DNA of 28,318 bases. Origin: Brevundimonas sp. GTDB taxonomy: Bacteria > Pseudomonadota > Alphaproteobacteria > Caulobacterales > Caulobacteraceae. Below the pieces are notes generated by a model. That model saw only the letters and a list, made by a program, of their open reading frames with translations. It was not told where the DNA came from and ran no database searches. This document shows positions 14,457 through 23,992 of this stretch, one piece after another. A program made the translations under genes and the position numbers. Within the stretch, counting starts at the first letter, position 1; every line of letters starts with the position of its first letter. Location: NCBI GenBank assembly GCA_020253595.1, contig JADCBH010000007.1, positions 1 to 28,318 of the forward strand. Direction: 5' to 3'.

Positions 14457-15566
14457 TTAGGACTGCCACTCCGACTTGACGTCTGGGTCTGATTCCACCG
14501 GCTCGTGCTGCGACCGCATTGCGGCGAACCCGTCGACCTCCATCAGCCGTGACAGCGCCCAAACGGCCGCGCCCCGGACCAGCGGAGAGGCGTCGGCGAG
14601 CCGGTCCTTCGCGCTGTCGATCAGGGCTGGGTCCCCGCTGTTGCCTATCGCGTAGAGAACGTTGCGCACGAACCGGTCCCTGCCGATGCGTTTGATCGGG
14701 CTTTTGGCGAACAGGGCGCGGAAGGCCGCGTCGTCCAGAGCCACGAGATCGGCGAGGCGCGGTGAGACCAGGGCGTCGCGGGCGGTCAGCCGGGCTTCGC
14801 GGGACGCTTCAGCGAACTTGTTCCAGGGACAGACGGCCAGGCAGTCGTCGCAGCCATAGATGCGCGTCCCGGTCGCGACCCGGAACTCGACCGGCCAGGG
14901 CCGGGCGTGTTCGATGGTCAGGTAGGACAGGCAGCGTCGGGCATCCAGTTGGAAGGGCGCAGGGAAAGCCTGCGTCGGGCAGACCTCCAGGCAGGCCGTG
15001 CAGGTGCCGCAGTGCTCGGTCTCTGGCGGGTCGGCTTCGATCTCGGCCGCCGTCAGGATGACGCCGAGGAACAGCCAGTTGCCGTGCTCGCGGCTCAGCA
15101 GATTGGTGTGCTTGCCCTGCCAGCCCAGCCCCGCCCGCTGGGCTAGGGGCTTTTCCATCAGGGGGGCGGTGTCGACGAAGACCTTCACCTCGGCGCCGAG
15201 ACGCGCGGCCAGCTGCCCCGCAAGCGTCTTCAGCCGCCCCTTGATGACCTCATGATAGTCGTCGCCCCGGGCATAGACCGAGATGTAGCCCGCCGAACGG
15301 TCGTCCATTTCGGGCAGGGGGTCGGCGGGGGGGCCGTAGTTCATGCCCAGCACGATGGCGGTCCTCGCCCCCTCCCACATGGCGGTGGGATGGCTCCGGC
15401 GCTCCAGCGTCGTCTCCATCCAGCCCATCTCGCCGTGGCGGCCGGCCTCGACAAAGCGGCGCAGGCGTTCGCCCGCCGACCAGGGCTCCGATGCCGACGC
15501 GAACCGGCAGACGTCGAAGCCGAGCTCTGCGGCCTTGGCGAGCAGGAGATCGCGGAGGTCAGTCAC
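14457..15566 (-). CDS. queG: Epoxyqueuosine reductase
   Basis: The 369-aa iron-sulfur, cobalamin-dependent enzyme reduces epoxyqueuosine to queuosine in the wobble position of tRNAs with GUN anticodons, the final step of queuosine synthesis. N-terminal DUF1730 region about 45-130; catalytic Asp D132 in VDTAPLMEKPLAQRAGLGW. Two 4Fe-4S motifs follow: C186-x2-C189-x2-C192-x3-C196 (CGTCTACLEVCP), and C212 with C239-x2-C242-x3-C246 (CDDCLAVCPWNKFA). A C-terminal HEAT-like part (GNSGDPALIDSAKDRL...ASPLVRGAAVWALSRL) binds tRNA. I chose GTG at 15564-15566 (MTDLRDLLLAKAAELGFD). It lies 31 bases after putA on the same strand and may be cotranscribed. Confidence 0.95.
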   Translation of the reverse strand: MTDLRDLLLAKAAELGFDVCRFASASEPWSAGERLRRFVEAGRHGEMGWMETTLERRSHPTAMWEGARTAIVLGMNYGPPADPLPEMDDRSAGYISVYARGDDYHEVIKGRLKTLAGQLAARLGAEVKVFVDTAPLMEKPLAQRAGLGWQGKHTNLLSREHGNWLFLGVILTAAEIEADPPETEHCGTCTACLEVCPTQAFPAPFQLDARRCLSYLTIEHARPWPVEFRVATGTRIYGCDDCLAVCPWNKFAEASREARLTARDALVSPRLADLVALDDAAFRALFAKSPIKRIGRDRFVRNVLYAIGNSGDPALIDSAKDRLADASPLVRGAAVWALSRLMEVDGFAAMRSQHEPVESDPDVKSEWQS

Positions 15567-15597
15567 GACGGCCCTGGAGCCTCCTGCGCGGACGGGG

Positions 15598-18500
15598 TCA
15601 GAGATTGAGCAGGGCGGGGTCGCCGCCCTGGGCGGAGATGTTGTTGGAGATGGCCTTTTCAGCCGCATAGCGGATCAGGCTGTAAGGCCCGCCCGCCTTG
15701 GGCCCGGTGCCGGACAGGCCCTCGCCGCCGAAGGGCTGGACGCCGACGACTGCGCCGATGATCGAGCGGTTGATGTAGACATTGCCCGCCGGAACCAGCC
15801 GCGCGACCTCCTCGGCGAAGGCCTCGATCCGGGAGTGGACGCCCAGCGTCAGGCCGTAACCGCGCGCGGCCAGCCTCGACGCCGTCTCCTTCAGCTTCGA
15901 GGGCTCATAGCGGCAGACGTGCAGGATCGGCCCGAACACCTCGCGCTCCAGGTAATCCGGCGTCGGCACCTCGGCGATGGTCGGGGCGAAGAGGTGGCCC
16001 TTATCAGCCCCGGCAGGAAGCTGGGCGCGGGCGATGATCTTCGCGTCGCCTTCCAGGCGCTTCAGATGGGCCTCCAGCATGGCCTTGGCGTCGGCGTCGA
16101 TGACCGGGCCGATGTCGGTGGAGGGATCAGACGGGTCGCCCAGAACCTGGGCCGCCAGCGCGCCCTTCAGCCCCTCGATCAGGGCGTCAGCGGCGTCGTG
16201 CGGCACATACAGCAGGCGCAGCGCCGAGCAGCGCTGACCCGACGAGCCGAAGGCCGACAGGATGACGTCGTCGATCACCTGTTCCTTCAGCGCCGTGGTG
16301 TCCACGAACATGCCGTTCAGCCCGCCCGTCTCGGCGATGAAGGGGATGATCGGGCCGGGCCGGTTGGCGAGCGCGCGGTTGATGGCCGTGGCCGTATCCG
16401 TGCCGCCGGTGAAGGCGACGCCGTCGATGCCCGGATGGGCGACCAGCTTCGCGCCCACCGTCTCGCCGCGACCGGGGACCAGCGCCAGCAGGTCGGGATC
16501 GAGCCCCGCCTTGATGTAGAGCCGCACGGCTTCGGCCGCGATCAGGGGCGTCTGTTCGGCGGGCTTGGCGAGCACCGCGTTGCCGGCAGCAAGCGCGGCG
16601 GCGATCTGGCCTGTGAAGATGGCGAGCGGGAAGTTCCACGGCGAAATGCAGGCGAAGACGCCCCGGCCGTGCAGGACCAGCTGGTTGATCTCTCCGACCG
16701 GGCCCTTCAGCGGCTGGGGACCGCCGAAGTCGCGCTCGGCCAGCATGGCGTAGTAGCGGCAGAAGTCGGCGGCCTCGCGCACCTCGGCGACGCCGTCGTT
16801 CAGCGTCTTGCCGGCCTCGCGGCTGAGCAGGGCGACGAGGCGATCCAGCTCCGCCTCCAGTGCATCGGCCATGGCGCGCAGGATCGGCGCGCGACCCCCG
16901 CCGCCCTTGCGATCCCACGCCACCTGGGCGCGCGCGGCGGCCTCCACGGCGGCGTCCAGATCGGCCTCCGTAGCTTCGGAGACATGACCCAGCACCCGGG
17001 TCGTGTCGAAGGGATTGGTCACGGCCTGGGGGTTGGTTCCCGAGAGCAGCTTGCCGCCGATCAGGGGGCCGCTGGTCAGCTTCTCGGCGTCCACCTTGGC
17101 CAAGGCCGCCGCATGGCGCTCACGATCGGCCTTCTGGGAATAGTCGCGGCCGAGCGAGTTCTGGCGATCCATGTACATATCCTTGGGCGTGGGGATCTTG
17201 GCGTGCCGGTCGGGGTGGGCCTCGACGCTGGCGATAGGGTCGGCGGCGACGGCGGAGGAGGGCACCCGCTCGTCCAGCAGGGCGTGGACGAAGGAGGAGT
17301 TGGCCCCGTTCTCCAGCAGGCGACGCACCAGATAGGGCAGCAGGTCCTCGTGCCCGCCGACGGGGGCGTAGGCGCGCACGGTGACGGCGCCGAATGTCTC
17401 GAAGGCCGCGTCGTAAAGGGCCTCGCCCATGCCGTGCAGGCGCTGGAACTCGATCTTGACCCCCTTGTCGCGGGCCATGCGGTGGACGGCGGCCAGCGAA
17501 TGGGCGTTGTGGGTGGCGAACTGGGAATAGAGGTGCGGGGCCGCCTCGATCATGGCCCGCGCGCAGACGAGGTAGTTCAGGTCCGTCGCCGCCTTGGTCG
17601 TGAAGACGGGATAGTCGGTGCGGCCGAAGACCTGGGCGCGCTTGATCTCGGTGTCCCAGTAGGCGCCCTTGACCAGCCGCACCATCAGGCGGCGGCCGGA
17701 CGTGCGGGCCAGTTCGGCGACGCGGGCGATGACCTCTGGCCCGCGCTTCTGATAGGCCTGAACGGCGAGGCCCAGCCCTTTCCAGTCGCCGAGCGACGGC
17801 TCGTGCGCCAGCCGGTCCAGCAGCTTCAGCGACAGGGCCAGGCGGTCGGCCTCTTCCGCGTCCATGGTGAAGTTGATGTCGGCGTCGGCCGCGATCTTCG
17901 CCAGCCGCAGAACCCGGGGATAGAGCTCGGTCCAGACGCGGGCTTCCTGCGTCGCCTCATAGCGGGGCGACAGGGCCGACAGCTTGACCGAGACGCCATG
18001 GCCGGCCTCGGGTCCCTGGCCCTTCGCGGTCTTTCCCACGGCCGTGATGGCGTCGGCGTAGATGCGCTCATATCGGACGGCGTCGGCGTCGGTGCGGGCC
18101 CCTTCGCCCAGCATGTCGAAGGAACAGAGCCAGCCCTCGCGGTCGGCGCGTTTCAGGGCCGCCTCAATGGTGCGGCCGACGACGAACTGCTCGCCCATGA
18201 TCTTGACCGCCGTGGCCACGGCCTGGCGGATGACGGGCTCGCCCAGGCGACCGGCGATGCGCTTGAGGAAGCCCGGCAGGTCGGACTTGGCCTGATCGTC
18301 GGCGTCGACCAGCTTGCCCGTCAGCATCAGGCCCCAGGTCGAGGCATTGACGAACAGACTGTCGGACTGCCCCAGATGCGACGCCCAGTCCGCCGAACCG
18401 ATCTTCTCGGCGATCAGCCTGTCGCGTGTCTCTTCGTCGGGCGTACGCAGCAGGGCCTCAGCCAGGCACATCAGCGCCAGGCCCTCGCGGGTGCCGAGCG

Positions 18501-18735
18501 AGAACTCCTGAAGGAAGCTTTCGACCACGCCCTGCTTCTTCTGGCTGGCGCGGGCGTGCTCGACCAGGGCGACGGCCTCGGCGACCACGCCGGGGCGGGC
18601 GACGGCGTCCAGCGGCATGGAGGCCAGAAGGCCCCGCACCAGGGTCGGCTCATCGGCGAACTTGCCGTGATCGAGCGCGTCCCAATCCTGCGTCAGGGCC
18701 AGCGGGACAAGAGGCGGAGCGACATGGGCGTTCAT
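15598..18735 (-). CDS. putA: Bifunctional proline dehydrogenase / L-glutamate gamma-semialdehyde dehydrogenase
   Basis: The 1045-aa enzyme oxidises proline to glutamate in two FAD- and NAD+-dependent steps. The N-terminal arm and PRODH barrel (about 190-480) include MVRLVKGAYWDTEIKRAQ (K356). The aldehyde dehydrogenase half (about 560-1030) has ISPWNFPLAIFTGQIAAALA, FTGGTDTA, catalytic glutamate E802 (FIAETGG) and nucleophile C836 (GSSGQRCSALRLLYVP). There is no N-terminal ribbon-helix-helix DNA-binding domain and no C-terminal extension, so this is the short, non-regulatory PutA type; regulation must come from another factor, such as an Lrp-type regulator. ATG at 18733-18735 follows AAGAGA. 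The frame is open far upstream but that part is antisense to the DUF885 gene. Confidence 0.96.
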   Translation of the reverse strand: MNAHVAPPLVPLALTQDWDALDHGKFADEPTLVRGLLASMPLDAVARPGVVAEAVALVEHARASQKKQGVVESFLQEFSLGTREGLALMCLAEALLRTPDEETRDRLIAEKIGSADWASHLGQSDSLFVNASTWGLMLTGKLVDADDQAKSDLPGFLKRIAGRLGEPVIRQAVATAVKIMGEQFVVGRTIEAALKRADREGWLCSFDMLGEGARTDADAVRYERIYADAITAVGKTAKGQGPEAGHGVSVKLSALSPRYEATQEARVWTELYPRVLRLAKIAADADINFTMDAEEADRLALSLKLLDRLAHEPSLGDWKGLGLAVQAYQKRGPEVIARVAELARTSGRRLMVRLVKGAYWDTEIKRAQVFGRTDYPVFTTKAATDLNYLVCARAMIEAAPHLYSQFATHNAHSLAAVHRMARDKGVKIEFQRLHGMGEALYDAAFETFGAVTVRAYAPVGGHEDLLPYLVRRLLENGANSSFVHALLDERVPSSAVAADPIASVEAHPDRHAKIPTPKDMYMDRQNSLGRDYSQKADRERHAAALAKVDAEKLTSGPLIGGKLLSGTNPQAVTNPFDTTRVLGHVSEATEADLDAAVEAAARAQVAWDRKGGGGRAPILRAMADALEAELDRLVALLSREAGKTLNDGVAEVREAADFCRYYAMLAERDFGGPQPLKGPVGEINQLVLHGRGVFACISPWNFPLAIFTGQIAAALAAGNAVLAKPAEQTPLIAAEAVRLYIKAGLDPDLLALVPGRGETVGAKLVAHPGIDGVAFTGGTDTATAINRALANRPGPIIPFIAETGGLNGMFVDTTALKEQVIDDVILSAFGSSGQRCSALRLLYVPHDAADALIEGLKGALAAQVLGDPSDPSTDIGPVIDADAKAMLEAHLKRLEGDAKIIARAQLPAGADKGHLFAPTIAEVPTPDYLEREVFGPILHVCRYEPSKLKETASRLAARGYGLTLGVHSRIEAFAEEVARLVPAGNVYINRSIIGAVVGVQPFGGEGLSGTGPKAGGPYSLIRYAAEKAISNNISAQGGDPALLNL

Positions 18736-18800
18736 GGGCGGTCTCTTAGGCCCGGCTCGGTCACGGGGAAAGATGGCCCGCGCGGGAGCCGACAAAACGA

Positions 18801-18827
18801 GTCTGAATCGTCTGAACAGTCTGAAAT
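18801..18827. repeat. Triple 9-bp direct repeat with two GANTC sites, upstream of putA
   Basis: GTCTGAA recurs three times with exact 9-base period (18801, 18810, 18819) in the 213-base gap between putA and the first DUF885 gene. GAGTC (18799-18803) and GAATC (18805-18809) are two GANTC sites only 6 bases apart, the target of the CcrM cell-cycle methyltransferase in Caulobacterales. The block lies 65-92 bases before the putA ATG and may be a regulator-binding site; the rest of the gap shows no clear promoter. Confidence 0.6.
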
Positions 18828-18948
18828 CGGAATGAGGCGGCCTCACGCGCCCTTCGCATCGCTGCGACATGCGGCGACGGTGATTGCCGTCTTGCTCCGG
18901 GACCGGAGTTGGTGGCCAATGCGGCCGACCTGTTTTCGGAGACCCGCC

Positions 18949-20775
18949 ATGATCGATCGCCGCCGCCTTCTTCTGACCGCCGCCGCAGGCGCCGGTCTCG
19001 CCGCCGCCGGGCAGGCGATCGCCGGGCCCGCACAGGCCGGGGCCGGGGCCCAGTTGCGGGCGGTGATGGACAAGATCGTCGCCGAGACCCTGATGACCTC
19101 GCCCGAGCTCCTGACCCAGCTGGGCTTCGACCGCGGGCCGAACGCCCCGATGAAGGCGCGGCTGGATGATCGTTCCCAGGCCAAGGTCCTGGCCGACCGC
19201 GAGACCTTCCGTGGGCAAATGACGGAGCTTAAGGCCGTCGACCGCGCCGGGCTGAACGCCGAGGAGGCGGTCTGGTACGATTCGCTCGAGTACTTCGGCG
19301 ACACCGCCGTCAGCGGCTATGACTTCCCCTATGGCGGCGGCGGGTTCGGACCCTCGCCCTACACGGTCAGCCAGCTGACCGGGGCCTATCAGTCGGTGCC
19401 GGACTTCCTGGACAGCGTCCATTCGATCGACACGGCCGAGGACGCCGAGGCCTATCTGAGCCGGGTGTCGGCCTTCGCCACGGCGCTGGATCAGGAAACC
19501 GAGCGGATGGGGCTGGATTTCGCGGCCGGGGCGGTGCCGCCCGACTTCGTGATCGCCAAGACCCTGGCGCAGATGCAGACCCTGATGGCCAACGGAGCGA
19601 CGGGAACGACGCTGGTCCAGTCGGTGGTGCGCCGCACAGGCGAGAAGTCGATCCCCGGCGAGTGGGGATCGCGCGCCGAGGCCATCGTCAACGACGCGGT
19701 CTTTCCGGCGCTCAGCCGTCAGGCCGACGCGCTCCGGGCTGTCCAGGCCGGGGCGACGCACGACGCTGGCGTCTGGCGTCTGCCGAACGGGGAAGCCTTC
19801 TATCGCTATGGCATCCAGAGCTACACCACGACCAATCTCTCGGGCGACGAGATCCATGAGATCGGCATGGAGCAGCTGGCGGAACTGTCGGCGCGGGCCG
19901 ACGTCCTTCTGAGGGCGCAGGGCCTGACCCAGGGGTCGGTGGGCGCGCGCATCGCCGCGCTCGGGGACGACCCCCAGTACCTGTATCCGAACACCGACGA
20001 GGCCAAGGAGCAGCTGCTGCGCGACCTCAACACCCAGACCGAAGAAGTGCGTCGGCGCATGCCGCAATACTTCGGACGGCTGCCTCAGTCGGGCTGCGAG
20101 ATCCGGCGGGTCCCCGTGGCCATCGAGGCGGGAGCGCCGGGCGGCTACTACAATGCCCCGTCGCTGGATGGGTCGCGGCCGGGCGCCTACTACATCAACC
20201 TGCGCGACACGGCGGAGTGGCCCAAGTTCCAGCTTCCGACCCTGACCTATCATGAGGCGGTGCCGGGCCATCACCACCAGATCGCGCTCGCCCAGGAGCG
20301 GACGAATGTGCCGCTCTTGATGAAGGTGCTGGGCTTTTCGGCCTATTCGGAGGGTTGGGCGCTCTATGCCGAACAGCTGGCCGACGAGATCGGCATGTAC
20401 GAGAACGATCCCATCGGACAGATCGGCTATCTGCAGTCCCTCATGTTCCGCGCGACCCGTCTGGTGGTCGACAGCGGCATGCACGCCAAGCGCTGGAGCC
20501 GCGAGCAGGCCATCCGCTTCATGGTCGATGCGCTGGGTGACGCCGAGAGCGCGGTGACGACCGAGATCGAGCGCTACTGCGTCTGGCCGGGTCAGGCCTG
20601 CTCCTACAAGCTGGGCCACACCAAGTGGGTCGAGCTGCGCGCCAATGCCCAGGCGGCGCTGGGCGACCGCTTCGACATCCGCGCCTTCCACGACGCGGGC
20701 ATGAACACCGGCGGCGTGCCGCTGACGGTGCTGGAGCGGGTGATGACGGAATGGACGGCGGCGCAGGCCGCCTGA
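18949..20775 (+). CDS. Tat-exported DUF885 metallopeptidase, paralog 1
   Basis: The 608-aa protein starts MIDRRRLLLTAAAGAGLAAA, a twin-arginine signal peptide, so it is exported folded to the periplasm. The DUF885 domain fills the rest. Zinc-site residues are H435-E436...H441 in YHEAVPGHHHQIAL (an HExxxGH motif) and a likely third ligand E469 in SAYSEGWALYAEQ. The C-terminal part has RATRLVVDSGMHAKRWSREQAI and WPGQACSYKLG, both typical of the family. DUF885 proteins are gluzincin-like metallopeptidases whose substrates are largely unknown. CGGAGA precedes the ATG. Only 19 bases separate it from paralog 2, so they form an operon, divergent from putA. Confidence 0.92.
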   Translation: MIDRRRLLLTAAAGAGLAAAGQAIAGPAQAGAGAQLRAVMDKIVAETLMTSPELLTQLGFDRGPNAPMKARLDDRSQAKVLADRETFRGQMTELKAVDRAGLNAEEAVWYDSLEYFGDTAVSGYDFPYGGGGFGPSPYTVSQLTGAYQSVPDFLDSVHSIDTAEDAEAYLSRVSAFATALDQETERMGLDFAAGAVPPDFVIAKTLAQMQTLMANGATGTTLVQSVVRRTGEKSIPGEWGSRAEAIVNDAVFPALSRQADALRAVQAGATHDAGVWRLPNGEAFYRYGIQSYTTTNLSGDEIHEIGMEQLAELSARADVLLRAQGLTQGSVGARIAALGDDPQYLYPNTDEAKEQLLRDLNTQTEEVRRRMPQYFGRLPQSGCEIRRVPVAIEAGAPGGYYNAPSLDGSRPGAYYINLRDTAEWPKFQLPTLTYHEAVPGHHHQIALAQERTNVPLLMKVLGFSAYSEGWALYAEQLADEIGMYENDPIGQIGYLQSLMFRATRLVVDSGMHAKRWSREQAIRFMVDALGDAESAVTTEIERYCVWPGQACSYKLGHTKWVELRANAQAALGDRFDIRAFHDAGMNTGGVPLTVLERVMTEWTAAQAA

Positions 20776-20794
20776 TCCGGACGGAGGAACAGCC

Positions 20795-22591
20795 ATGATC
20801 GATCGTCGCCGCCTGCTCGCCTCGGCCGCCGCCGGGGCGGGCCTCGCCGCCCTGCCGCATGCGTCCTTCGCGCAGGTCACCGAGGACGTCCGTCTGGACT
20901 CCCTGCTGTCGCGCCAGTTCGAGGAGGATCTCGACAAGGGGCCCCAGGGGGCGACGTCGCTGGGCCTCGACGTTGGTGATCGTGCAGGGCTACGGGCCAG
21001 GCTGGATGACCGCTCGCTGGCGGGGGCCGAGGTCGATCGGCGGCGTGCCAGGCTGCGCCTCGCGGAACTGTCGACCATCAATGCCGACGCCCTCTCGGCC
21101 GAGGCAAGGCTCAGCTACGACATCCTGCGGTTCCAGCGCGAGGTGGCGGCGGAGGCGGCGCAGTTCGCCTGGCACACCGCCGACAGCTGGCGGCGCACGC
21201 CCTACGTCGTCAGCCAGATCAACGGCTCCTATGTCACCGTCCCGAGCTATCTGGACACGACCCATCCGGTCCGGACGGCTTCGGATGCCGACGCCTTCAT
21301 TGAACGACTGAGCCAGTTCCCGGCGGCATTGGACGGAGACACCGAACGGAGCCGTCACCACGCGGGTCTGGGCGTCGTCGCGCCGGACTTCATACTCGAC
21401 AAGACCATCCAGCAACTGACCGCGCTGCGTGACCAGCCGGGCGCGGATCAGGCCATGGTGCGCAGTCTGGCGCGTCGCATGGGTGAGGCCGGGCTGACCG
21501 GCGATCACGTGGCGCAGGCCATAGCTCTCGTCGACGGTCCGGTGCGTCAGGCGCTGGATCGCCAGATCGATGAGATGCGCCGTCAGCGGGCGGTGGCGAC
21601 CCGCGACGCCGGGATCGGCCGCCTGCCCGACGGCCCGGCCTACTACGCCCTGAACCTGAAGGCCTATACGACGACCGCCTCCACCGCTGACGAGATCCAC
21701 CGGCTGGGGCTCGAGCAGGTCGCCGAGATCCAGAGCCAGGCCGACGCCCTGCTCAAGGCCGAGGGCTACAGCCAGGGCTCGGTCGCGGAACGGATGGCCG
21801 CGTTGCGGGTCGAACCGCGCTTCGTCTGGCCGAACACGGATGAAGGCCGCGCCGGACTGCTGGCGTTCGTCAATCTGGAGATGAACCGCATCCGCGACCG
21901 CATGCCAGAGGTCTTCGCCCGGGTGCCCACCAGCGAGTTCCTGGTTCAGCGCGTGCCGCCGGCGATCGAGGCGGGGGCCCCCGGTGGTTATGCCCAGGGT
22001 GGCAGCCTGGATGGATCGCGGCCCGGCATCTACTTCATCAACCTGAAGGACACGGCGGACTGGCCGCGCTGGACGCTGAAGACCCTGACCTATCACGAGG
22101 CGGCGCCGGGGCATCTGTTTGAGGGCGCGCTGGCGCTTCAGTCCGGCGATCTGCCGCTGTACCGAAAGACGGTCGGCTTTTCGGCCTATGGCGAGGGTTG
22201 GGCCCTGTATGCCGAGCGTCTGGCCGACGAGATGGGCTTCTATGCCGACGATCCGTTCGGGCGGATCGGCTATCTGGAGAGCTTCCTGTTCCGGGCGTGC
22301 CGCCTGGTGGTCGACACCGGCCTGCACGCCAAAGGCTGGAGCCGCGAACAGGCGATCCGCTACATGGCCGAGAACGTCGGCGATCCGAACGAGCCCGAGA
22401 TCGACCGCTACTGCTCCGCCCCCGGACAGGCCTGCTCCTACAAGATGGGCGAGATCGCGATCACGTCATTGCGCGAAGAGATGCGCAGCCGTCCCGGCTT
22501 CGACCTCAAGCGGTTCCATTCGGCAGTTCTGGACGGCGGACGCATGCCGTTGACGGTATTGGATCGTCGGGTCCGGGCGGCCTTCGCCTGA
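20795..22591 (+). CDS. Tat-exported DUF885 metallopeptidase, paralog 2
   Basis: The 598-aa tandem paralog also begins MIDRRRLLASAAAGAGLAAL, a Tat signal, and follows GGAGG 7 bases upstream. The metal motif is H434-E435...H440 in YHEAAPGHLFEGAL, with E467 in SAYGEGWALYAER. Compared with paralogs 1 and 3, the residues after the second histidine differ: the usual HHxQIAL becomes HLFEGAL, so the conserved Gln is Glu here. CRLVVDTGLHAKGWSREQAI and APGQACSYKMGE are conserved. Probably an active periplasmic peptidase with different specificity; both paralogs seem to arise from an old duplication, since internal identity is only moderate. Confidence 0.92.
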   Translation: MIDRRRLLASAAAGAGLAALPHASFAQVTEDVRLDSLLSRQFEEDLDKGPQGATSLGLDVGDRAGLRARLDDRSLAGAEVDRRRARLRLAELSTINADALSAEARLSYDILRFQREVAAEAAQFAWHTADSWRRTPYVVSQINGSYVTVPSYLDTTHPVRTASDADAFIERLSQFPAALDGDTERSRHHAGLGVVAPDFILDKTIQQLTALRDQPGADQAMVRSLARRMGEAGLTGDHVAQAIALVDGPVRQALDRQIDEMRRQRAVATRDAGIGRLPDGPAYYALNLKAYTTTASTADEIHRLGLEQVAEIQSQADALLKAEGYSQGSVAERMAALRVEPRFVWPNTDEGRAGLLAFVNLEMNRIRDRMPEVFARVPTSEFLVQRVPPAIEAGAPGGYAQGGSLDGSRPGIYFINLKDTADWPRWTLKTLTYHEAAPGHLFEGALALQSGDLPLYRKTVGFSAYGEGWALYAERLADEMGFYADDPFGRIGYLESFLFRACRLVVDTGLHAKGWSREQAIRYMAENVGDPNEPEIDRYCSAPGQACSYKMGEIAITSLREEMRSRPGFDLKRFHSAVLDGGRMPLTVLDRRVRAAFA

Positions 22592-22676
22592 CCCGGGTCG
22601 GGGCAAGGATACGCTGACGCCTGATGTTGAGCAGCGTGATCCTGTCGTCCGTCAGCCGTTGAGGTCCCGCGACCCT

Positions 22677-22705
22677 TTGCCTCCCGCGCGTGCGCTCGCT
22701 ATACC
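22677..22705 (+). promoter_or_regulatory. Probable housekeeping promoter of icd
   Basis: TTGCCT (22677-22682), a 17-base spacer, and TATACC (22700-22705). Transcription would start near 22712, giving a leader of about 35 bases before the icd ATG. This is the best promoter match in the window by hexamers and spacing. The 155-base gap shows nothing else. Confidence 0.6.
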
Positions 22706-22746
22706 CCCGCCACTTCCCGAGCATTGCTGAACAGGACGAAAGCCGC

Positions 22747-23967
22747 ATGGCCAAGATCAAGGTCGCCAACCCCATCGTGGACATCGACGGCGACGAGATG
22801 ACCCGGATCATCTGGCAGATGATCAAGGACAAGCTGGTCTTCCCGTTCCTGGACCTGGAGCTCGACTACTACGACCTGGGCATGGAGCACCGCGACGCCA
22901 CCGACGACCAGGTGACGATCGACGCGGCCCACGCCATCCAGAAGCACGGCGTCGGCGTGAAGTGCGCCACCATCACCCCGGACGAGGCCCGGGTGAAGGA
23001 GTTCGGCCTCAAGAAGATGTGGAAGTCGCCGAACGGCACCATCCGCAACATCCTGGGCGGCGTCGTCTTCCGCGAACCGATCATCTGCCGGAATGTGCCG
23101 CGCCTGGTGCCCGGCTGGACCCAGCCGATCGTCGTCGGCCGTCATGCCTTCGGCGACCAGTACAAGGCCACCGACTTCCTGATGCCGGGCCCCGGCACCC
23201 TGACCATCAAGTTCGTCGGCGACGACGGCCAGGTGATCGAGCACGAGGTGTTCAAGGCCCCGTCGGCTGGCGTCGCCATGGGCATGTACAACCTCGATGA
23301 TTCGATCCGCGATTTTGCCCGCGCCTCGTTCGGCTACGGCCTGGCGCGCCGCTATCCGGTCTATCTGTCGACCAAGAACACGATCCTGAAAGCCTATGAC
23401 GGCCGCTTCAAGGATATCTTCCAGGAGGTGTTCGATGCCGAATACGCCGACCAGTTCAAGGCGGCGGGCCTGACCTATGAGCACCGCCTGATCGACGACA
23501 TGGTGGCCGCGGCCATCAAGTGGTCGGGCGGCTTCGTCTGGGCGTGCAAGAACTACGACGGCGACGTGCAGTCCGACGTGGTGGCTCAAGGGTTTGGCTC
23601 GCTGGGCCTGATGACCTCGGTCCTGATGACGCCGGACGGCAAGGTGCTGGAGACCGAGGCCGCCCACGGCACCGTGACCCGCCACTATCGCCAGCACCAG
23701 AAGGGCGAGGCCACCTCGACCAACTCCATCGCCTCGATCTTCGCCTGGACGCGCGGCTTCAAGCACCGCGCCAAGCTGGACGGCAACACCGAGCTGGACG
23801 TTTTCGCCGACACCCTGGAGCGGGTCGTGGTCGAGACCGTCGAGGCCGGTCACATGACCAAGGATCTGGCGCTGCTCGTCGGCGATCAGCAGAGCTGGCT
23901 GTCGACGGAAGGCTTCCTCGACAAGGTGGCAGAGAACCTGAGGAAGGAACTGCCCAACGTCGGCTGA
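22747..23967 (+). CDS. icd: NADP-dependent isocitrate dehydrogenase, eukaryote-like type
   Basis: The 406-aa TCA-cycle enzyme oxidatively decarboxylates isocitrate to 2-oxoglutarate and makes NADPH. It follows the homodimeric eukaryote-like subfamily seen in mitochondria and many alphaproteobacteria, not the E. coli type: MAKIKVANPIVDIDGDEMTR, KCATITPDEARVKEFGLK, SPNGTIRNILGGVVFREPI, STKNTILKAYDGRFKDIF, and the NADP-binding HGTVTRHYRQHQKGEATSTN. I chose the ATG at 22747 because the family begins MxKIKV and the upstream extension is unrelated. It is monocistronic, with its own promoter and terminator. Confidence 0.97.
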   Translation: MAKIKVANPIVDIDGDEMTRIIWQMIKDKLVFPFLDLELDYYDLGMEHRDATDDQVTIDAAHAIQKHGVGVKCATITPDEARVKEFGLKKMWKSPNGTIRNILGGVVFREPIICRNVPRLVPGWTQPIVVGRHAFGDQYKATDFLMPGPGTLTIKFVGDDGQVIEHEVFKAPSAGVAMGMYNLDDSIRDFARASFGYGLARRYPVYLSTKNTILKAYDGRFKDIFQEVFDAEYADQFKAAGLTYEHRLIDDMVAAAIKWSGGFVWACKNYDGDVQSDVVAQGFGSLGLMTSVLMTPDGKVLETEAAHGTVTRHYRQHQKGEATSTNSIASIFAWTRGFKHRAKLDGNTELDVFADTLERVVVETVEAGHMTKDLALLVGDQQSWLSTEGFLDKVAENLRKELPNVG

Positions 23968-23992
23968 TCGAACGTCGATCGAAACTTTTGGA

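Noticed and set aside
15343..20775. 1810-codon open frame on the plus strand across putA
   Set aside because: Only its 3' part (from 18949) is a real gene. The first 3.6 kb is antisense to queG and putA, with Arg/Gly/Gln/Val-rich sequence lacking any family motif; it stays open because of GC-rich third codon positions.
18736..21081. N-terminal extension of the putA frame into the peptidase region
   Set aside because: Antisense to the two DUF885 genes, and PutA homology begins at the ATG at 18735 with a ribosome-binding site.
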